Origin: Gnetum montanum
Lineage: Eukaryota; Streptophyta; Gnetopsida; Gnetales; Gnetaceae
NCBI GenBank assembly: GCA_015680685.1
Contig: MNCI01004358.1
Span: 52,265-78,049 of the forward strand
Direction: 5' to 3'
DNA length: 25,785 nucleotides
Shown here: one piece after another, positions 1-9,616 of the stretch
Layout: every line of letters begins with the position of its first letter
Numbering within the stretch: position 1 is the stretch's first letter
The notes under the pieces: model-generated
What the model was told of the DNA's origin: nothing
Databases searched by the model: none
What the model saw: only the letters and a program-made list of their open reading frames with translations
Made by a program: the position numbers and the translations under genes

Positions 1-460
1 GTGGTACAAACACCTTAGGAACAGTTGGTGGCATTGTGGAAGGAGGGAAAGGATAAGAATGTTGAAAGTTAGGAGGGATGTAAGGTGCACAAGGTGGTGG
101 TTGTGTTGGAGGTATGGGTTGATAGTATTGTGGGGAATGGTATTGGGATGAGATAGAGTATGTTGGCCCAATTGAAGAAACAGGAGGTTGAACATGATAA
201 GCATTTGGATTTGGAAAATGTGAAGGGTGCCTCCAGTCTAAGGGTGGTTTTCCCCACAACTAGGATTGTTGCCACTGTGGTCTAACACAATATCTCTGTA
301 CGAACTCTGGATGTAGCGTGTTTCCCCAATGCTCATGTAGATGTAACAGTATGGGGCATTGACCCTTGGGGTGACCGTACAGGCATATGTTGCATTCATA
401 TGTAGGATTGGCAGTTGAGCACTTAGTCCCTTCATTTCTTCTTTCCGAATGTCTATTATT
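1..460 (-). pseudogene. Gag C-terminal part: zinc knuckle and Pro/Tyr-rich linker, after an in-frame stop
   Basis: This stretch continues the gag gene at 461-1483 in exactly the same reading frame, beyond the TGA at 461-463. It contains a retroviral-type zinc knuckle at 356-394 of the form CX2CX3HX4C (C-N-I-C, then H-P-K-G-Q-C). The usual knuckle has four residues before the His, so this one is a residue short. A second in-frame stop (TAG at 260-262) follows. The same frame then stays open to the left edge as a linker rich in Pro, Tyr, Gln and Ser, typical of the region between Gag and protease in Athila/Tat-type elements. Protease and pol would lie beyond the window. Read as one gene with 461-1483, it is a Gag with two nonsense mutations. 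Stop-codon readthrough is a less likely alternative. Confidence 0.7.
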
Positions 461-1483
461 TCACCCTGCTTCTTGGGTTGTCAAAACTCTATCTCCAATG
501 ATGTTGATAAATTCTCCACACTTTTGATTTATCCATTCCAAAATTTTATTGATCTTTGCCTCGACTTCTTCTAGCAATTGTTGTATTGGCAAAAATGATG
601 TTTCCATCTTGAGATTTGTTGATATCTCCTTGTTATGATCATGGACCTTTGTTGAGTTAAGATTTTGGTCCCGTTGATGTTTTTCAACACTCTCCCATGT
701 AGCTATTTCTCCTTCTTCTTTTGCTACTTGCTTAATAAGCTCTTGAATTTGATGGGTTCGTAGGTTGTATAGTTGACCTTGGGCATACGTTCCTAAGGTC
801 TCTCTTGTTTCATTACATAGCCCATCAATAATATGGTACATTGGCCTTTCCTCGGAAAACCCATGGCCTGGACAGTTGTTTAACAGTGAATAATATCGTT
901 CTAAGGCCATGTCCAAGGGTTCATGTTTTGCTTGTTTCCATCCTTGGATTTGTTTCCTCAAGGATGACACTCTAGCGAAGGTTTGATATCTATCATTAAA
1001 AACTTCTACCATTGTTGACCAGCGTCGTATTGAATTTGGTTTCAACGATCTATACCATACTTTAGCTTGATCAACGAGTGTCATAGGAAAGAGCTTCAGT
1101 TTTTGCCAACTATTATCAATGTTGTTCCATGTGTAGGCATCGTAGAAGGCTAGTAAATGTTGATGCAGATCTAAGTCATTGCCTCCTGAGAATTTGGGAA
1201 AGTTATTTAAATTGAGCCTGGGTAGTCGGCTCTCTTTACAATGCCTACGTGAGATTTGAACAGCCTCTTGTATTTGCGTTAAGTTTGTAGTGGCCAATAG
1301 GGGTTCATCGTCATCGGGTAAGTTAGGCTTTCGTGTGTTACGATGACGTTTTTTTTGTTCATTCTTATAGGAAACTCCCACTTCAGGTTGTATACTCCAA
1401 TCTTCATCATCATATAACTCATTGGTTCTCCAATGAACTTCCTCACTAAGTGTGGCGTTATTATCATCTTGTAGGAGAGGCAT
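461..1483 (-). CDS. gag: Retrotransposon Gag (Athila-like Ty3/gypsy), 340 aa, open up to a TGA
   Basis: The predicted protein is a capsid/nucleocapsid precursor that would package the retrotransposon RNA in cytoplasmic particles. Residues 1-90 are acidic and then basic (DDDE near 57-60). Residues 95-255 match the plant Retrotrans_gag fold, with hallmarks FPKFSGG (95-101), LKLFPMTLVDQAKVWYRSL (129-147), HEPLDMALERYYSLL (187-201) and CPGHGFSEE (204-212). The ATG is the first in frame, 113 nt downstream of the primer site, as expected for a gag start. A decayed homologue occurs in the plus-strand element at 11160-11640 and aligns almost residue for residue. The frame stops at 461-463, just before a zinc knuckle in the same frame, so the gene is probably a slightly damaged gag and not a complete short one. 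It is the best preserved retroelement gene here, suggesting the youngest insertion. Confidence 0.85.
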   Translation of the reverse strand: MPLLQDDNNATLSEEVHWRTNELYDDEDWSIQPEVGVSYKNEQKKRHRNTRKPNLPDDDEPLLATTNLTQIQEAVQISRRHCKESRLPRLNLNNFPKFSGGNDLDLHQHLLAFYDAYTWNNIDNSWQKLKLFPMTLVDQAKVWYRSLKPNSIRRWSTMVEVFNDRYQTFARVSSLRKQIQGWKQAKHEPLDMALERYYSLLNNCPGHGFSEERPMYHIIDGLCNETRETLGTYAQGQLYNLRTHQIQELIKQVAKEEGEIATWESVEKHQRDQNLNSTKVHDHNKEISTNLKMETSFLPIQQLLEEVEAKINKILEWINQKCGEFINIIGDRVLTTQEAG

Positions 1484-1596
1484 TGTTGTGTGTGAATTTA
1501 TGTGACTTTTTAATAATTATTATTTTCTAAAAGATATATCATTAAGTTCTTTACAGTGGCCTTGTATGATATAACTAATCTAGATAGCTAACACCA

Positions 1597-1614
1597 TCAC
1601 CGGCAATGGCGCCT
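1597..1614 (-). other. Primer binding site, tRNA-Asp type
   Basis: On the minus strand, one base after the LTR end, the sequence reads aGGCGCCaTTGCCGGtGA. It agrees at 15 of 18 positions with the complement of the plant tRNA-Asp 3' end (TGGCGCCGTTGCCGGGGA, from general knowledge). tRNA-Asp priming is known for Athila-type plant Ty3/gypsy elements, matching the Gag and Pol signatures. It fixes the orientation of the element and the inner end of the LTR. Confidence 0.75.
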
Positions 1615-2054
1615 ATGATGAGTGGCGAGGTACCCCTACACTCAACCATATGTAACGAACGTCGCACACGTGATCCGGTCGAACTCCGCAGATGGACTAG
1701 TTGTGGTACCTAGATAGTTAGCCTTAGGTCATAGTTTGTTGTCTTCCCATCTAGACTAGTTTTGCATATGTCATGTATGGTTTAGTCTAGATGAGGTGTA
1801 TGATGTGTCCTAATTCTACGCTACTCCTGATGGCAGTGGAAAATAATATTAACTAATCTAAACTAAGAGGAAAAGGGTAAGAAATCTAATCTAGCCTAAG
1901 TGCAACGAGCAACCGATTCCTTAACTAGCAGTACACACCCGTGGATGCTCGTAGTCAAGTCGTACTCACACCGCGCTATGAAAGCAATAAATAACATTAA
2001 ATAAATAATAAATAAATAAACTAAGTGAATGCTGCAATGATGAAGTAATCTCGA

Positions 2055-2105
2055 TGTTTATTTCCAGGCATGTGTGTGTCCAAGTACGGCACACTCGAAT
2101 AAAGA
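2055..2105 (-). other. Predicted R-region hairpin holding the poly(A) signal
   Basis: On the minus strand TCTTTATT (2105-2098) can pair with AATAAACA (2062-2055) at 7 of 8 positions. The second arm contains the AATAAA signal. An inner stem GTGTG/CACAC lies between them. The three plus-strand LTRs have the same arrangement with different inner-stem sequence. Confidence 0.5.
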
Positions 2106-2230
2106 CACCGTACAATTACATTCACCACACTGCGGGCAGACACGGGAAAAATTCTAACTCTCAAGGGATCAAACTGCCAGAGCTTCACTACTCTAAAACT
2201 TGGATCCCCAAATAAGGGAGAGCCACCTCT

Positions 2231-2238
2231 TATTTATA
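2231..2238 (-). promoter_or_regulatory. TATA box of the minus-strand LTR
   Basis: The reverse strand reads ctTATAAATA-type sequence (TATTTATA on the given strand). It lies 28.5 bp from the centre of the nearest U3 palindrome and upstream of the R hairpin, the expected place for the retrotransposon core promoter. Confidence 0.65.
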
Positions 2239-2252
2239 GACATGGTGGCATA

Positions 2253-2356
2253 CTACGATATCGTGTATGCGATATCGTAGGGTGCGATATCGCGTACGCG
2301 ATATCGCAGGGGGGTGCGACATTGCATCGGCTGCTATATCGCGTACGCGATATTGC
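2253..2356 (-). repeat. U3 palindrome cluster based on GATATCG / GCGTACGC
   Basis: There are three palindromes. 2253-2280 has perfect 11-bp arms (CTACGATATCG and its complement) around a 6-bp centre. 2283-2308 is a perfect 26-bp palindrome with TGCGATATCGCG arms around GTAC-type dyad. 2333-2356 is a 24-bp palindrome with one mismatch. Centres are at 2266.5, 2295.5 and 2344.5. The cluster lies immediately upstream of the TATA box on the minus strand. Palindromes of other sequence occupy the same place in the other LTRs here. Whether they bind a protein dimer, form cruciforms or are mere tandem expansions cannot be seen. Confidence 0.8.
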
Positions 2357-2381
2357 GGCCTATGCGAACCGCGTCTCATCA

Positions 2382-2838
2382 TTGTGGTTTATCTATCCTT
2401 GCTCATTTGTGACTATGTTGTATGTGTAGATGGTGATCATACAAATAATGGACTAGGCTTGGAGGAAGCACTCTGGATGGACCAGAACTAGAGCATTTAC
2501 GAAAGGAGCAAGTCTAGTGGCCTAGCTATGGATAAATAACAGAAGGTGCAATCTTAGCATTGGTGGTAACATGCTTCATTTTCTTTCTCTCTCTTTCTCT
2601 ACAAACTACCAAAGAAAAGCTTGGATGTCATTTATGTACAAATGTTCATCACAATGGTCATGAACACTAATGTTGTAATATGCTTATTGATACATTCACT
2701 AGCCACATTGAGTCTATCATCCCATTCCACCATCAATTGTCAATTAGTCAATAATCCCATACCTTCCCCATATTTTTTAAAGAACTTGTTTCTCTTCTTC
2801 TATACTTGAGGACGAGTTTTCATTCAGTCATGGGGGTA
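2382..2838 (+). other. 3' internal tail of a plus-strand Athila-like element, with polypurine tract
   Basis: No convincing gene is present. The last 110 bases resemble the tail of the large element just before its 3' LTR (20800-20877): both have the order 'caataatccYata', 'cttccc', 'agaacttg', 'gaggaYgagttttcatt'. A polypurine tract TGGGGGT (2831-2837) precedes the LTR at 2839. 2382-2640 is unassigned. The minus-strand element to the left probably inserted into this element and cut it. Confidence 0.55.
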
Positions 2839-2864
2839 TTATGAGAGCAATTACTCTAGTAGTT

Positions 2865-3037
2865 ACTCTAATTATTAGAGTGGTTACTCTAGTGGGTACT
2901 TTACCAATTATTCTAATTATTAGAGTGGTTACTTTAGCGGTTACTCTAGCAATTATTCTAATTATTAGAGAGGTTAATCTAGTGTTTATTTTAGTAGTTA
3001 TTCTAATTATTAGAGTAGTTACTCTAATTATTAGAGT
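2865..3037 (+). repeat. Array of CTCTAATTATTAGAG palindromes, about 45-bp period
   Basis: Five near-perfect palindromes of the type (A)YTCTAATTATTAGAG(T) start near 2865, 2911, 2956, 3001 and 3021. The first four are about 45 bp apart and the last follows after about 21 bp. Between them lie GTTACTCTAG-like half-sites. The array ends 15 bp before the TATA-like sequence of the LTR, so it occupies U3. Because of the symmetry, both strands can be translated as repeats of TLIIRV, which should not be taken as protein. Confidence 0.8.
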
Positions 3038-3185
3038 AGTTGCTTCCAAGCCTATAACTACAATGCCCAGGTGCATAATTGGGAAAGAAAGTCTTTTGGT
3101 AGTCTAGTAGCAAAACTCTTGTAGTCTATTTGAAAGTTAGAGTATTTTCCAAGTACCCGCAGCAAGAGGTTTAGGTGTGGATGGA

Positions 3186-3237
3186 TCCTTATTTGAGCAT
3201 TGTGTACTTGAGCACACCTTGTGTATGGCAATAAAGA
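3186..3237 (+). other. Predicted R-region poly(A) hairpin of the LTR at 2839-3824
   Basis: TCCTTATT (3186-3193) faces AATAAAGA (3230-3237). The second arm contains AATAAA. Inner GTGT/ACAC-type pairing lies between. It corresponds to 9617-9670 and 21122-21175. Confidence 0.45.
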
Positions 3238-3824
3238 TGAGCTCTTTGATTCATCCTTGTAGCACTTGAGATTTGTTTTCTTAAGCATTTCTTTTATTTT
3301 ATTTTCTTATGCATTTATTTTATTTTATTTTATTTTATGCACTTTACATTTTTATTAACACTTGGGCAATTCATTTTTATCAATTAAGGAAATTTTTAAA
3401 TTACACAAGCATGACCACTTCGAGCATGCGTGTAACACTTGGTAACCCAATAACAATTAGCATTTGGTAATCCTAGCAGTGTTGCACTGGTTCAGGATGT
3501 CTACAGCAATTGGGAACAGATGCTGGTGTTAGGATTAGTTAAAACTTAGTTAATGAGTAGTTAAGTTAAATTAGTCACTTAGTTACCTCTCTCCTTCCCT
3601 ACTAGTGCAGGCCATAAAAACATAAAAGCTATAAAAATCATATGCCTCAAGCTTAGTTAATCATACAATCGTGACATATAGGTAAGCTCAGAAAGACAAT
3701 GATCAATGAACCTATCCTTCTTCCACAAGGGCACATAAGCACTTAGTCCTTGGAATTCAACCAGATCATGTGTGAAATGCTCGTATTAGTATGGTTGAGC
3801 GTAGGGGTACCTCACCGCTCATCA

Positions 3825-4149
3825 TTATTGCTACTAAAGAATTGCTAAACTATCTAAGTAACTTACTCTAAGGATCATGTTGTTGTTCTACTTAGATCTT
3901 ATCCAACATATCTAACTAAATCATTAAGTTGTAAAGTTTACCAACTAAAAAGCTTAAGGCATTTACAAGAATGTTGTTTTTTCCTGTTTCATACTAGATG
4001 GTAAAGTTAAAATTAGTTAATAATTTAACCTACCTCTTTTGACATAGGTTCAAATATATTGATTCAATAGGTACTACAATCCTTTAGGATCATTTCAAAT
4101 CATCAACATTTCACTAAATAAATAGTGGTATCAAATCATAATAATATCT
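3825..4149. other. AT-rich interval without a recognisable gene
   Basis: I see no open frame, repeat or RNA gene. It probably holds the badly eroded 3' continuation (RNase H side) of the minus-strand reverse transcriptase at 4150-5047, interrupted on its left by the insertion that left the LTR at 2839-3824. Confidence 0.4.
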
Positions 4150-5047
4150 TAGCAAGGTCCATCATTATGCCAACTTTTGAAACAAAATATTCCAGGAAGT
4201 CGATTTCATAGCATCAAAACAAACATTTTCAAGGTTAAGTAAATAACTAATATTATCTAATTACCTGCAAAATGGTTTTCAAATGTTACTCACGAAGATC
4301 CTTCGATGAAAAGTACACTAAGATGTCATTGATAAACATAATGAAAAAATGGTTTAGGTATGATCTCATGATGTTGTTCATAAAATGCATGAACACTGTA
4401 AGAGAAATAATGAGTCTAAAAGGAAAAACCAAGAATTCATAATGCTCATACTTTTCATGAAGGTTGCCTTTGAGACATCCTCCTTCTTAAAGAGAACCTT
4501 ATGTTACCTCAACTTTAAATCAATCTTTAAGAATACTTGAGCTTCTATTAATCGATCAAGAAAATCATCTATGCAAGGTAAGAAATACTTTTTCTTTACC
4601 ATCACTTGATTCAACTATCAATAGTTATTTCACAACTTCATGTTATCATTCTTGTTCTTGATGAAGAGAATAGAAGCATCCTAAGGAGACACACTTAGAC
4701 ATATTGGACCCTTATCTAGCATCTCCTAAAGTTGAATCTTTTGTTCAACAAACTCAATAAGATCCTATGTCAAATCTTAGAGATATGTTTAATACTAGGT
4801 TTAAGAGTAATCTCAAACTTAACATCACGTCTTGGAGATAAATCAAGACACTCCAAATGGAAGACCTCCAAAGATTTATGAACAATAACAATTTGATCAA
4901 TCCTATGTGAAAAAGAATATTCACAAATAGAAAATCTGAAATAGGAATGACCTTTTCATAAGAAGCAACAAAATGATCTTGAAGAGATAAGACTGAATTT
5001 AATCTTGTGCAACATCAGAGGCATGGTCACCTAAATAGCATCATCTA
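4150..5047 (-). pseudogene. Decayed Ty3/gypsy reverse transcriptase
   Basis: Read on the minus strand with several stops and frame changes, the order of motifs is that of gypsy Pol. A pre-RT segment like SPRRDVKFEITLKP (about 4800-4860) is followed by EMLDKGPICLSVSP (about 4680-4735), SILFIKNKND, YFLPCIDDFLDRLI (near 4560-4600), VFLKIDLK, HYEFLVFPF (near 4430), and FMHFMNNIMRSYLNHFFIMF, leading into the catalytic box at 4325-4336. There the usual Y/F-x-D-D reads FIND (Asp to Asn), and FLEYFVSKVGIMMDLAKI follows near 4165-4215. These fit the chromovirus-like or generic gypsy RT better than the Athila type. Gag, integrase and LTRs are not visible; the fragment is truncated on both sides by other elements. 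It is not functional. Confidence 0.7.
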
Positions 5048-6374
5048 TGTGACAACCTAAGAATTTTTATTGGTTTAATTATTTAATTTAATGCATCTAA
5101 TTATTTCATTAATGTTATTAAATGTGTTTCAATAGATTAGCTCTAATTTACTTGATTAAATCCTAGGATCATATTACTATTATTACTATTAATATTGTTA
5201 TTATTGTTGGTATTATTGTTAGTTTCTTACATGAGTAAATATAATCTACTTGCTAGGTATTTTTTTAAAAGTTTTATATTCTTTATTTCACTACCATTTA
5301 AGCTCAATCATAGCTCTTCTAAATATTTTATGATTAAATGTTGAAATCTAATTACCTTTCAAAGCTTTTTCTTTTTATTAGTTATCATGTGTTTACAAGT
5401 ATTTACCTATACATATTTTATTTTTTATGCACATTCAGTTATGTATATTCAATCTTTAGTATGTGAATTTAGTTATGTACATTTATGCTTTATTATACAC
5501 ATCTAGTTATTCATCTTTCATTTTTATTATGCACATGTGATTATATAATACACTATTTATGGAGAAATTATGAATTCTAACCTTACTTGGATCATATCGC
5601 TTGTTACTTTTTTTCATTAAACAAAGATTCAATGTTTATTTTTAATTATAATTAAATATCACATAAATCATTTTTGTTAAGGAAGTACTTTAGAATTATG
5701 TCCTACCTAGAATATGACCTTGCCAATGTGTCCAAGATGTTTAAAAATATTATTTTTGACCTTTGGTTTACTAGAATTAGACTTAAAGTTCTTGAGATAT
5801 CATATTTTTAATTTGCTAAAAATACCATAAATGTGTCAAAATTTTAACTAGGTGACTATGATAAGTGATGTCTAGATATGATTTCAGAATATGATTGGAT
5901 AGGGCACTTGATAAGGATTTTGTAGGTTTAAACAAAATATGGATTTGGAGTCCCAATGTACATCTTACAACTATTAAACCATGAGGGTATTGATTGGAGG
6001 AGAAAAATTATACATGAACTTATGAAAATAAGTATAGAAAAAAAAAGTAAAAACTAAAAATCAAATTAAAGAAAGAAAAGTCATAGGTAGTTGCAAAAAT
6101 CATGTTTATGTGAATTGATATTTTAACATATATTTTTAATATATATATTATGTATATATCATAAACATAAACATAACATATATTATTTTATATCATCATC
6201 TCCTTTTTTCTATTTTCCTACCGCCTCGCTTATGGGTTTTGGTTTTGTTTTTTGTTTTTAAAAACATACTATTATTTGCTTTGTTTATTTATTTTAAGCT
6301 CATTTTAGCCTTGTTTCTTCTCTTTTTGAATGCATACCAAGCTCAAGTGTTGCATTGCATGTGATTTATTCAGT

Positions 6375-6383
6375 TATAAATAG
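6375..6383 (+). promoter_or_regulatory. TATA box in the candidate solo LTR
   Basis: TATAAATAG stands in an otherwise simple context, with a CATTGCC stretch downstream. No clear palindrome stands about 28 bp upstream, unlike the other LTRs here. Confidence 0.4.
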
Positions 6384-7251
6384 ATCATTGCCTTTGGAAT
6401 GTCTCATCTTGGTTTGTAAAGGGTTTCTAGCACACTAGCTTAAAGCAAAGTAAAAGCTAATTTTGGATGTCTTGGCAAGAAAGAAATAACATAAGAAACT
6501 CTTGAAAGCCCGAAAACATAAGTAAGAAAGATTATTTTACTTTCCTTTCTATGTAGATGCTCTTTTTTATTGTGGCTCATGTAAGAAAGCTTATTTTACT
6601 ATTATTAGGGATTTTCTATTTCTTCCTGATTTTTGGTTTTCTATTATTCTTCCACAATTTTAATTATTATACCAAGACTTTGCCAAATTTTTGTCATTTT
6701 AAACTTATTTTTATATGGAAATCAACATCTTAATTTTATCTAAACCATTTTCTATATTTTTGATGAATTTGTTGGAATTTTGGAAAGTTTATCCAACTTG
6801 TTTTTCAGATATTTTATGAATATTTTGAACCAACTCTTGATATAAATATATTTTTGTAAGAATCTTGTGGGATTTTGGCTATTTCAAAAGTCTTTTAAAT
6901 TTTTGGAATAAAATAATAATATTTATGGGACCAATTTTACTTAGTTGGTAGTGGGAGCTATGAAACTTTTTAATGTTCCCATTTGCATGCAATAGTGTTG
7001 TGTTCTTTAGTACAACCCACCCCACCCAAACAAGGTTTCTTAGATATATTTCTTACCTTGGATTTTGATTCATAAGTTCATGTGAGGCTGCGAAACTAGC
7101 TGAGACCATGGCATTGAGTAGTTGAGTCTAGTGGTGTATGGTGAGACATAGTTAAGACTAATCCTTCTAATGATATGTGTTTTTTCTATTGAGGATGTTA
7201 GTAGTAAGTCTATCACCAAGACCTAGCCATAAGTGGCTCATTTGGGTTCAC

Positions 7252-7545
7252 AAGGATAATTTGATGATAGTAGTAAGGTTATTCTAAGACCTATCAATAT
7301 ACTCTTTTGGTAGTGAGGGTAACCAATACATATCCTTCAAAGATACCTGGATTAAAATATATACTCTTTGGACTTTTGTTGGGTAAGTTTGTGATATTTT
7401 TGGACATTAAATAATTAAAAGGATAATCTAATGATAGTAGTGAAGTTATTTCAAGACCTGTCAGTATATTCTTTTGGTAGTGAGGGTAACCAAAAGCTAG
7501 CCTTTAAAGATTCTTGAATAAAATATACATTCTTTGGATTTCTGG
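7252..7545 (+). repeat. Direct repeat, about 125 bp, spaced 167 bp
   Basis: 7252-7378 and 7419-7545 share the order AAGGATAAT, GATAGTAGT, AAGACCT, TTTTGGTAGTGAGGGTAACCA and ATA-rich ATTCTTTGGA. A shorter, weaker relative (agtagtaagtc, caagacct) lies at 7199-7230. It is a local duplication within the 3.4-kb block. Confidence 0.65.
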
Positions 7546-8454
7546 ATTTCCTTTGAACTTTTGAAACATTTGTGGCATCTCTTAACTTTGAAAAAATTTT
7601 GAATATTTAATTGGAAACCTTTACCTAGCCCATATCCTAAGACTTTTGGCCCAGAGCCTTTATGATCCATGAAAACCTTTCTTATTTGAGGGGTTCTAAC
7701 TCCTCTAGCATTTTGATGTAGAGAGCTCAAAAGTAGATACAAAATTGTTGAAAGAAGAATATGGGACAAAAGGTGGATCAATTTTGCACAATATTGATCC
7801 TCTAAACTTCAAAAATAATTTTTTTATAATTTGTATGTTTGTAAAATAGAAACCTTGTACACTTTTTGGATACTTGAGCCATTTACATATTTTTGTAAAT
7901 AAATAATAAAGTATGATAGATATGAAGTTGTTGTCTATGTCATTTAGACTATGAGAATTGTAAGGATCATATTTCATTTTGTCATGTGCTATATATTTTG
8001 AAAAATTTAATATTATTTTTTATATATTTATATTTTATTTAATTATTATTTTTAATTTTATTATTTAATTTCATAAATGTTAAACATAAATATATTTATT
8101 TCTAAATGTTTGAATGAGGTGAAATAAGTTTCATTGAAATCATTATTTTATGTACTTTTTTATGATTTGCCTAGTAAAATATTTCAACATTTACCTTTTT
8201 GTTGCTAGAAAAATCTCTATTTTTCTCTATATAAATATTGTTTAATAATGTATGTGAGTAATAAAAAATTTTCCTATGTTGTTGTGCTTTACTATATTTA
8301 TGCTTTTAATTGATAATTTTTATCTATTTTATGGCTTCATTTTGCATTAATAAATCAAGGTTAAATCCAAATCCTTGGGTTTTTGTAGCATCTCCATTAG
8401 TTATTTATAGGATTTTATAGATAATTAATAAGGATGTTACATTAGTGATAGAAA

Positions 8455-9358
8455 GCCAATAAAAAAACATTGGGTATTCATAACAAATATTAAAGAAGAT
8501 GGTATGTTGGACAAGTACAAGGCAAAACTAGTATCAAAAGGATTTTTCTTTTTTAAATTAAGAGAATTGATTACAAAGAAACCTTTGCCTCTACTTCATG
8601 AATGGTTACATCTTGCATAATTTTCTCTGTATCAATTAAGAAAGAATGGAATATCTATCAAATTGATACGAAATTTGCATTTTTATATAGAAAACTATAA
8701 GAGGATATTTATATGAAATAACCAGAAGGGTTTACAAAAGATGAAAAGTTGGTATGTCTACTATGAAAGGTGATTGATGGACTTAAGTAAACACTAAGTG
8801 TTTAATACCAAAACATTGATTAATTCTTACTCAACTATGGGTTTGATAAGTCACAAAAGGATAGCAACTTATATATTCTAAAAGATGAACTAGGATTACA
8901 TATGGTCCTAGCATTTCATATTGATGACATAATTGGCACTACATAAGAATTAAGCATCATAGAAAAATTCAAGCATTAACTATCATTATGATTTGATATT
9001 TTTTATCTTGGATGGTCATATTATTAACTTGGGATGGAACTACATCAAGAAAAGGGACAAATTTCACACTCACAAATTAAGTACATGGTAGACTTATTGG
9101 AGAAATATAATATGACCACTTGTAAGGAATGAAACATTCCTATGACACTAGGATTTAAAGTTAATATTCAAGGAGAAGCTATTGACCCTACTCAATACAA
9201 ACATACTATTGGAGCACTTATGTATCTTACAAGCATAAGACCAAATATCTAGTATGTAGTAAATCAAGTAGTAGTGGCAATGCAAAATCCAAATCAACAA
9301 CATATGCATGCAATATTGCTTATTCTCTGTTATTTGAAAGGAATAGCTACATACTAAT
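8455..9358 (+). pseudogene. Ty1/copia reverse transcriptase, upstream half of a split pol
   Basis: Successive frames give copia RT hallmarks: HWVFITNIKEDG and YKAKLVSKG (8470-8540), EWNIYQIDTKFAFLY (8645-8690), PEGFTKDEKLVCLL (8725-8760), the catalytic box FHIDD at 8914-8928 (YVDD in the family, Tyr to His here), LGMELHQEKGQI (9030), KYMVDLLEKYNM (9080), TIGALMYLTSIRP (9208) and YLKGIATY ending at 9355. Stops and frame changes are scattered throughout. Gag and integrase are missing on the left. The gene is cut after GIATY by the large gypsy element, and its RNase H half resumes at 21786. Confidence 0.8.
9354..9358 (+). repeat. Target-site duplication, left copy (ctaat)
   Basis: The five bases before the LTR start TGATGAG are ctaat. 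The five after the right LTR end are ctgat (21786-21790), differing by one transition. Five bases is the usual size for Ty3/gypsy integration. Confidence 0.7.
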
Positions 9359-9406
9359 TGATGAGTTGCTTTTGATTGGTTGTGTCAATGAGGCCTTGTC
9401 AACATA

Positions 9407-9468
9407 GCCTCATTAACGAGGCATAGTCAACACATCATTTCATGCATCGATAAGGCCCCATCGATGCA
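9407..9468 (+). repeat. U3 palindromes of the left LTR
   Basis: GCCTCATTAACGAGGC (9407-9422) is a palindrome with one mismatched pair. 9443-9468 is a 26-bp palindrome with perfect 9-bp arms TGCATCGAT/ATCGATGCA around AAGGCCCC, 11 of 13 pairs matching. Its centre (9455.5) is 28.5 bp before the TATA start. Confidence 0.75.
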
Positions 9469-9483
9469 GTGTCAGTTTTCAAC

Positions 9484-9491
9484 TATAAATA
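9484..9491 (+). promoter_or_regulatory. TATA box of the left LTR
   Basis: TATAAATA, 28.5 bp after the centre of the 26-bp palindrome and about 130 bp upstream of the R hairpin. Confidence 0.7.
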
Positions 9492-9616
9492 CGCACCTAC
9501 CAGCTGCATTTATGCCATTAGAGATTGTAGCTGCAACAAAGCTTCTACAGTTTTTCCATTTGAAATTTAGAATTTTTCTCTCGAGTGCCTATAGTAGGAG
9601 TCATTGACTGTACAAA

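Larger units (their letters stand above)
1616..2381 (-). repeat. 5' LTR of the minus-strand Athila-like element (766 bp)
   Basis: Read on the minus strand it starts TGATGAGA and ends CCACTCATCA, so the termini form an inverted repeat TGATGAG/CTCATCA. The primer site follows directly. Order within it: three palindromes (2253-2356), TATAAATA (2238-2231), an R region with a poly(A) hairpin (2055-2105), and a 3'-terminal motif GTAGGGGTACC (about 1630-1640) shared with the three plus-strand LTRs in the window. The 3' LTR lies outside the window. The base next to the outer end (ttgtg, 2382-2386) should be one copy of the target-site duplication. Confidence 0.82.
2839..3824 (+). repeat. 3' LTR of a plus-strand Athila-like element (986 bp)
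   Basis: It begins TTATGAG (a one-base variant of the family start TGATGAG) straight after a GGGGG polypurine tract and ends CCGCTCATCA. Shared features with the other family LTRs are a palindrome array, a TATA-like TATAACTA at 3053, the poly(A) hairpin at 3186-3237, and the terminal motif GTAGGGGTACC at 3801-3811. A TTTTA-rich microsatellite lies at 3291-3342. The body of the element is missing to the left. ttatt (3825-3829) may be its target-site copy. Confidence 0.75.
5048..8441 (+). repeat. Candidate large solo LTR, 3.4 kb, non-coding
   Basis: The block begins TGTGACAACC and ends GGATGTTACA; the reverse complement of the end (TGTAACATCC) matches the start at 8 of 10 bases, as LTR termini do. 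It has no gene-like frame, is very AT-rich, and carries a good TATA box (6375-6383) about 1.33 kb from its start, followed by a less AT-rich presumed transcript start. It lies exactly between two unrelated pol fragments. Against this, the 5 bases on either side (atcta, ttagt) do not match, and no second copy is available for comparison. It could be two adjacent older insertions with termini that match by chance. Confidence 0.4.

Noticed and set aside
2865-3037. CRISPR-like array
   Set aside because: Spacing is irregular at the end, spacers are similar to each other, repeats are in a plant LTR next to TATA, and no cas gene exists.
2828-3107. Overlapping open frames on both strands encoding TLIIRV repeats
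   Set aside because: Produced by the CTCTAATTATTAGAG palindromes, which read alike on both strands; inside LTR U3.
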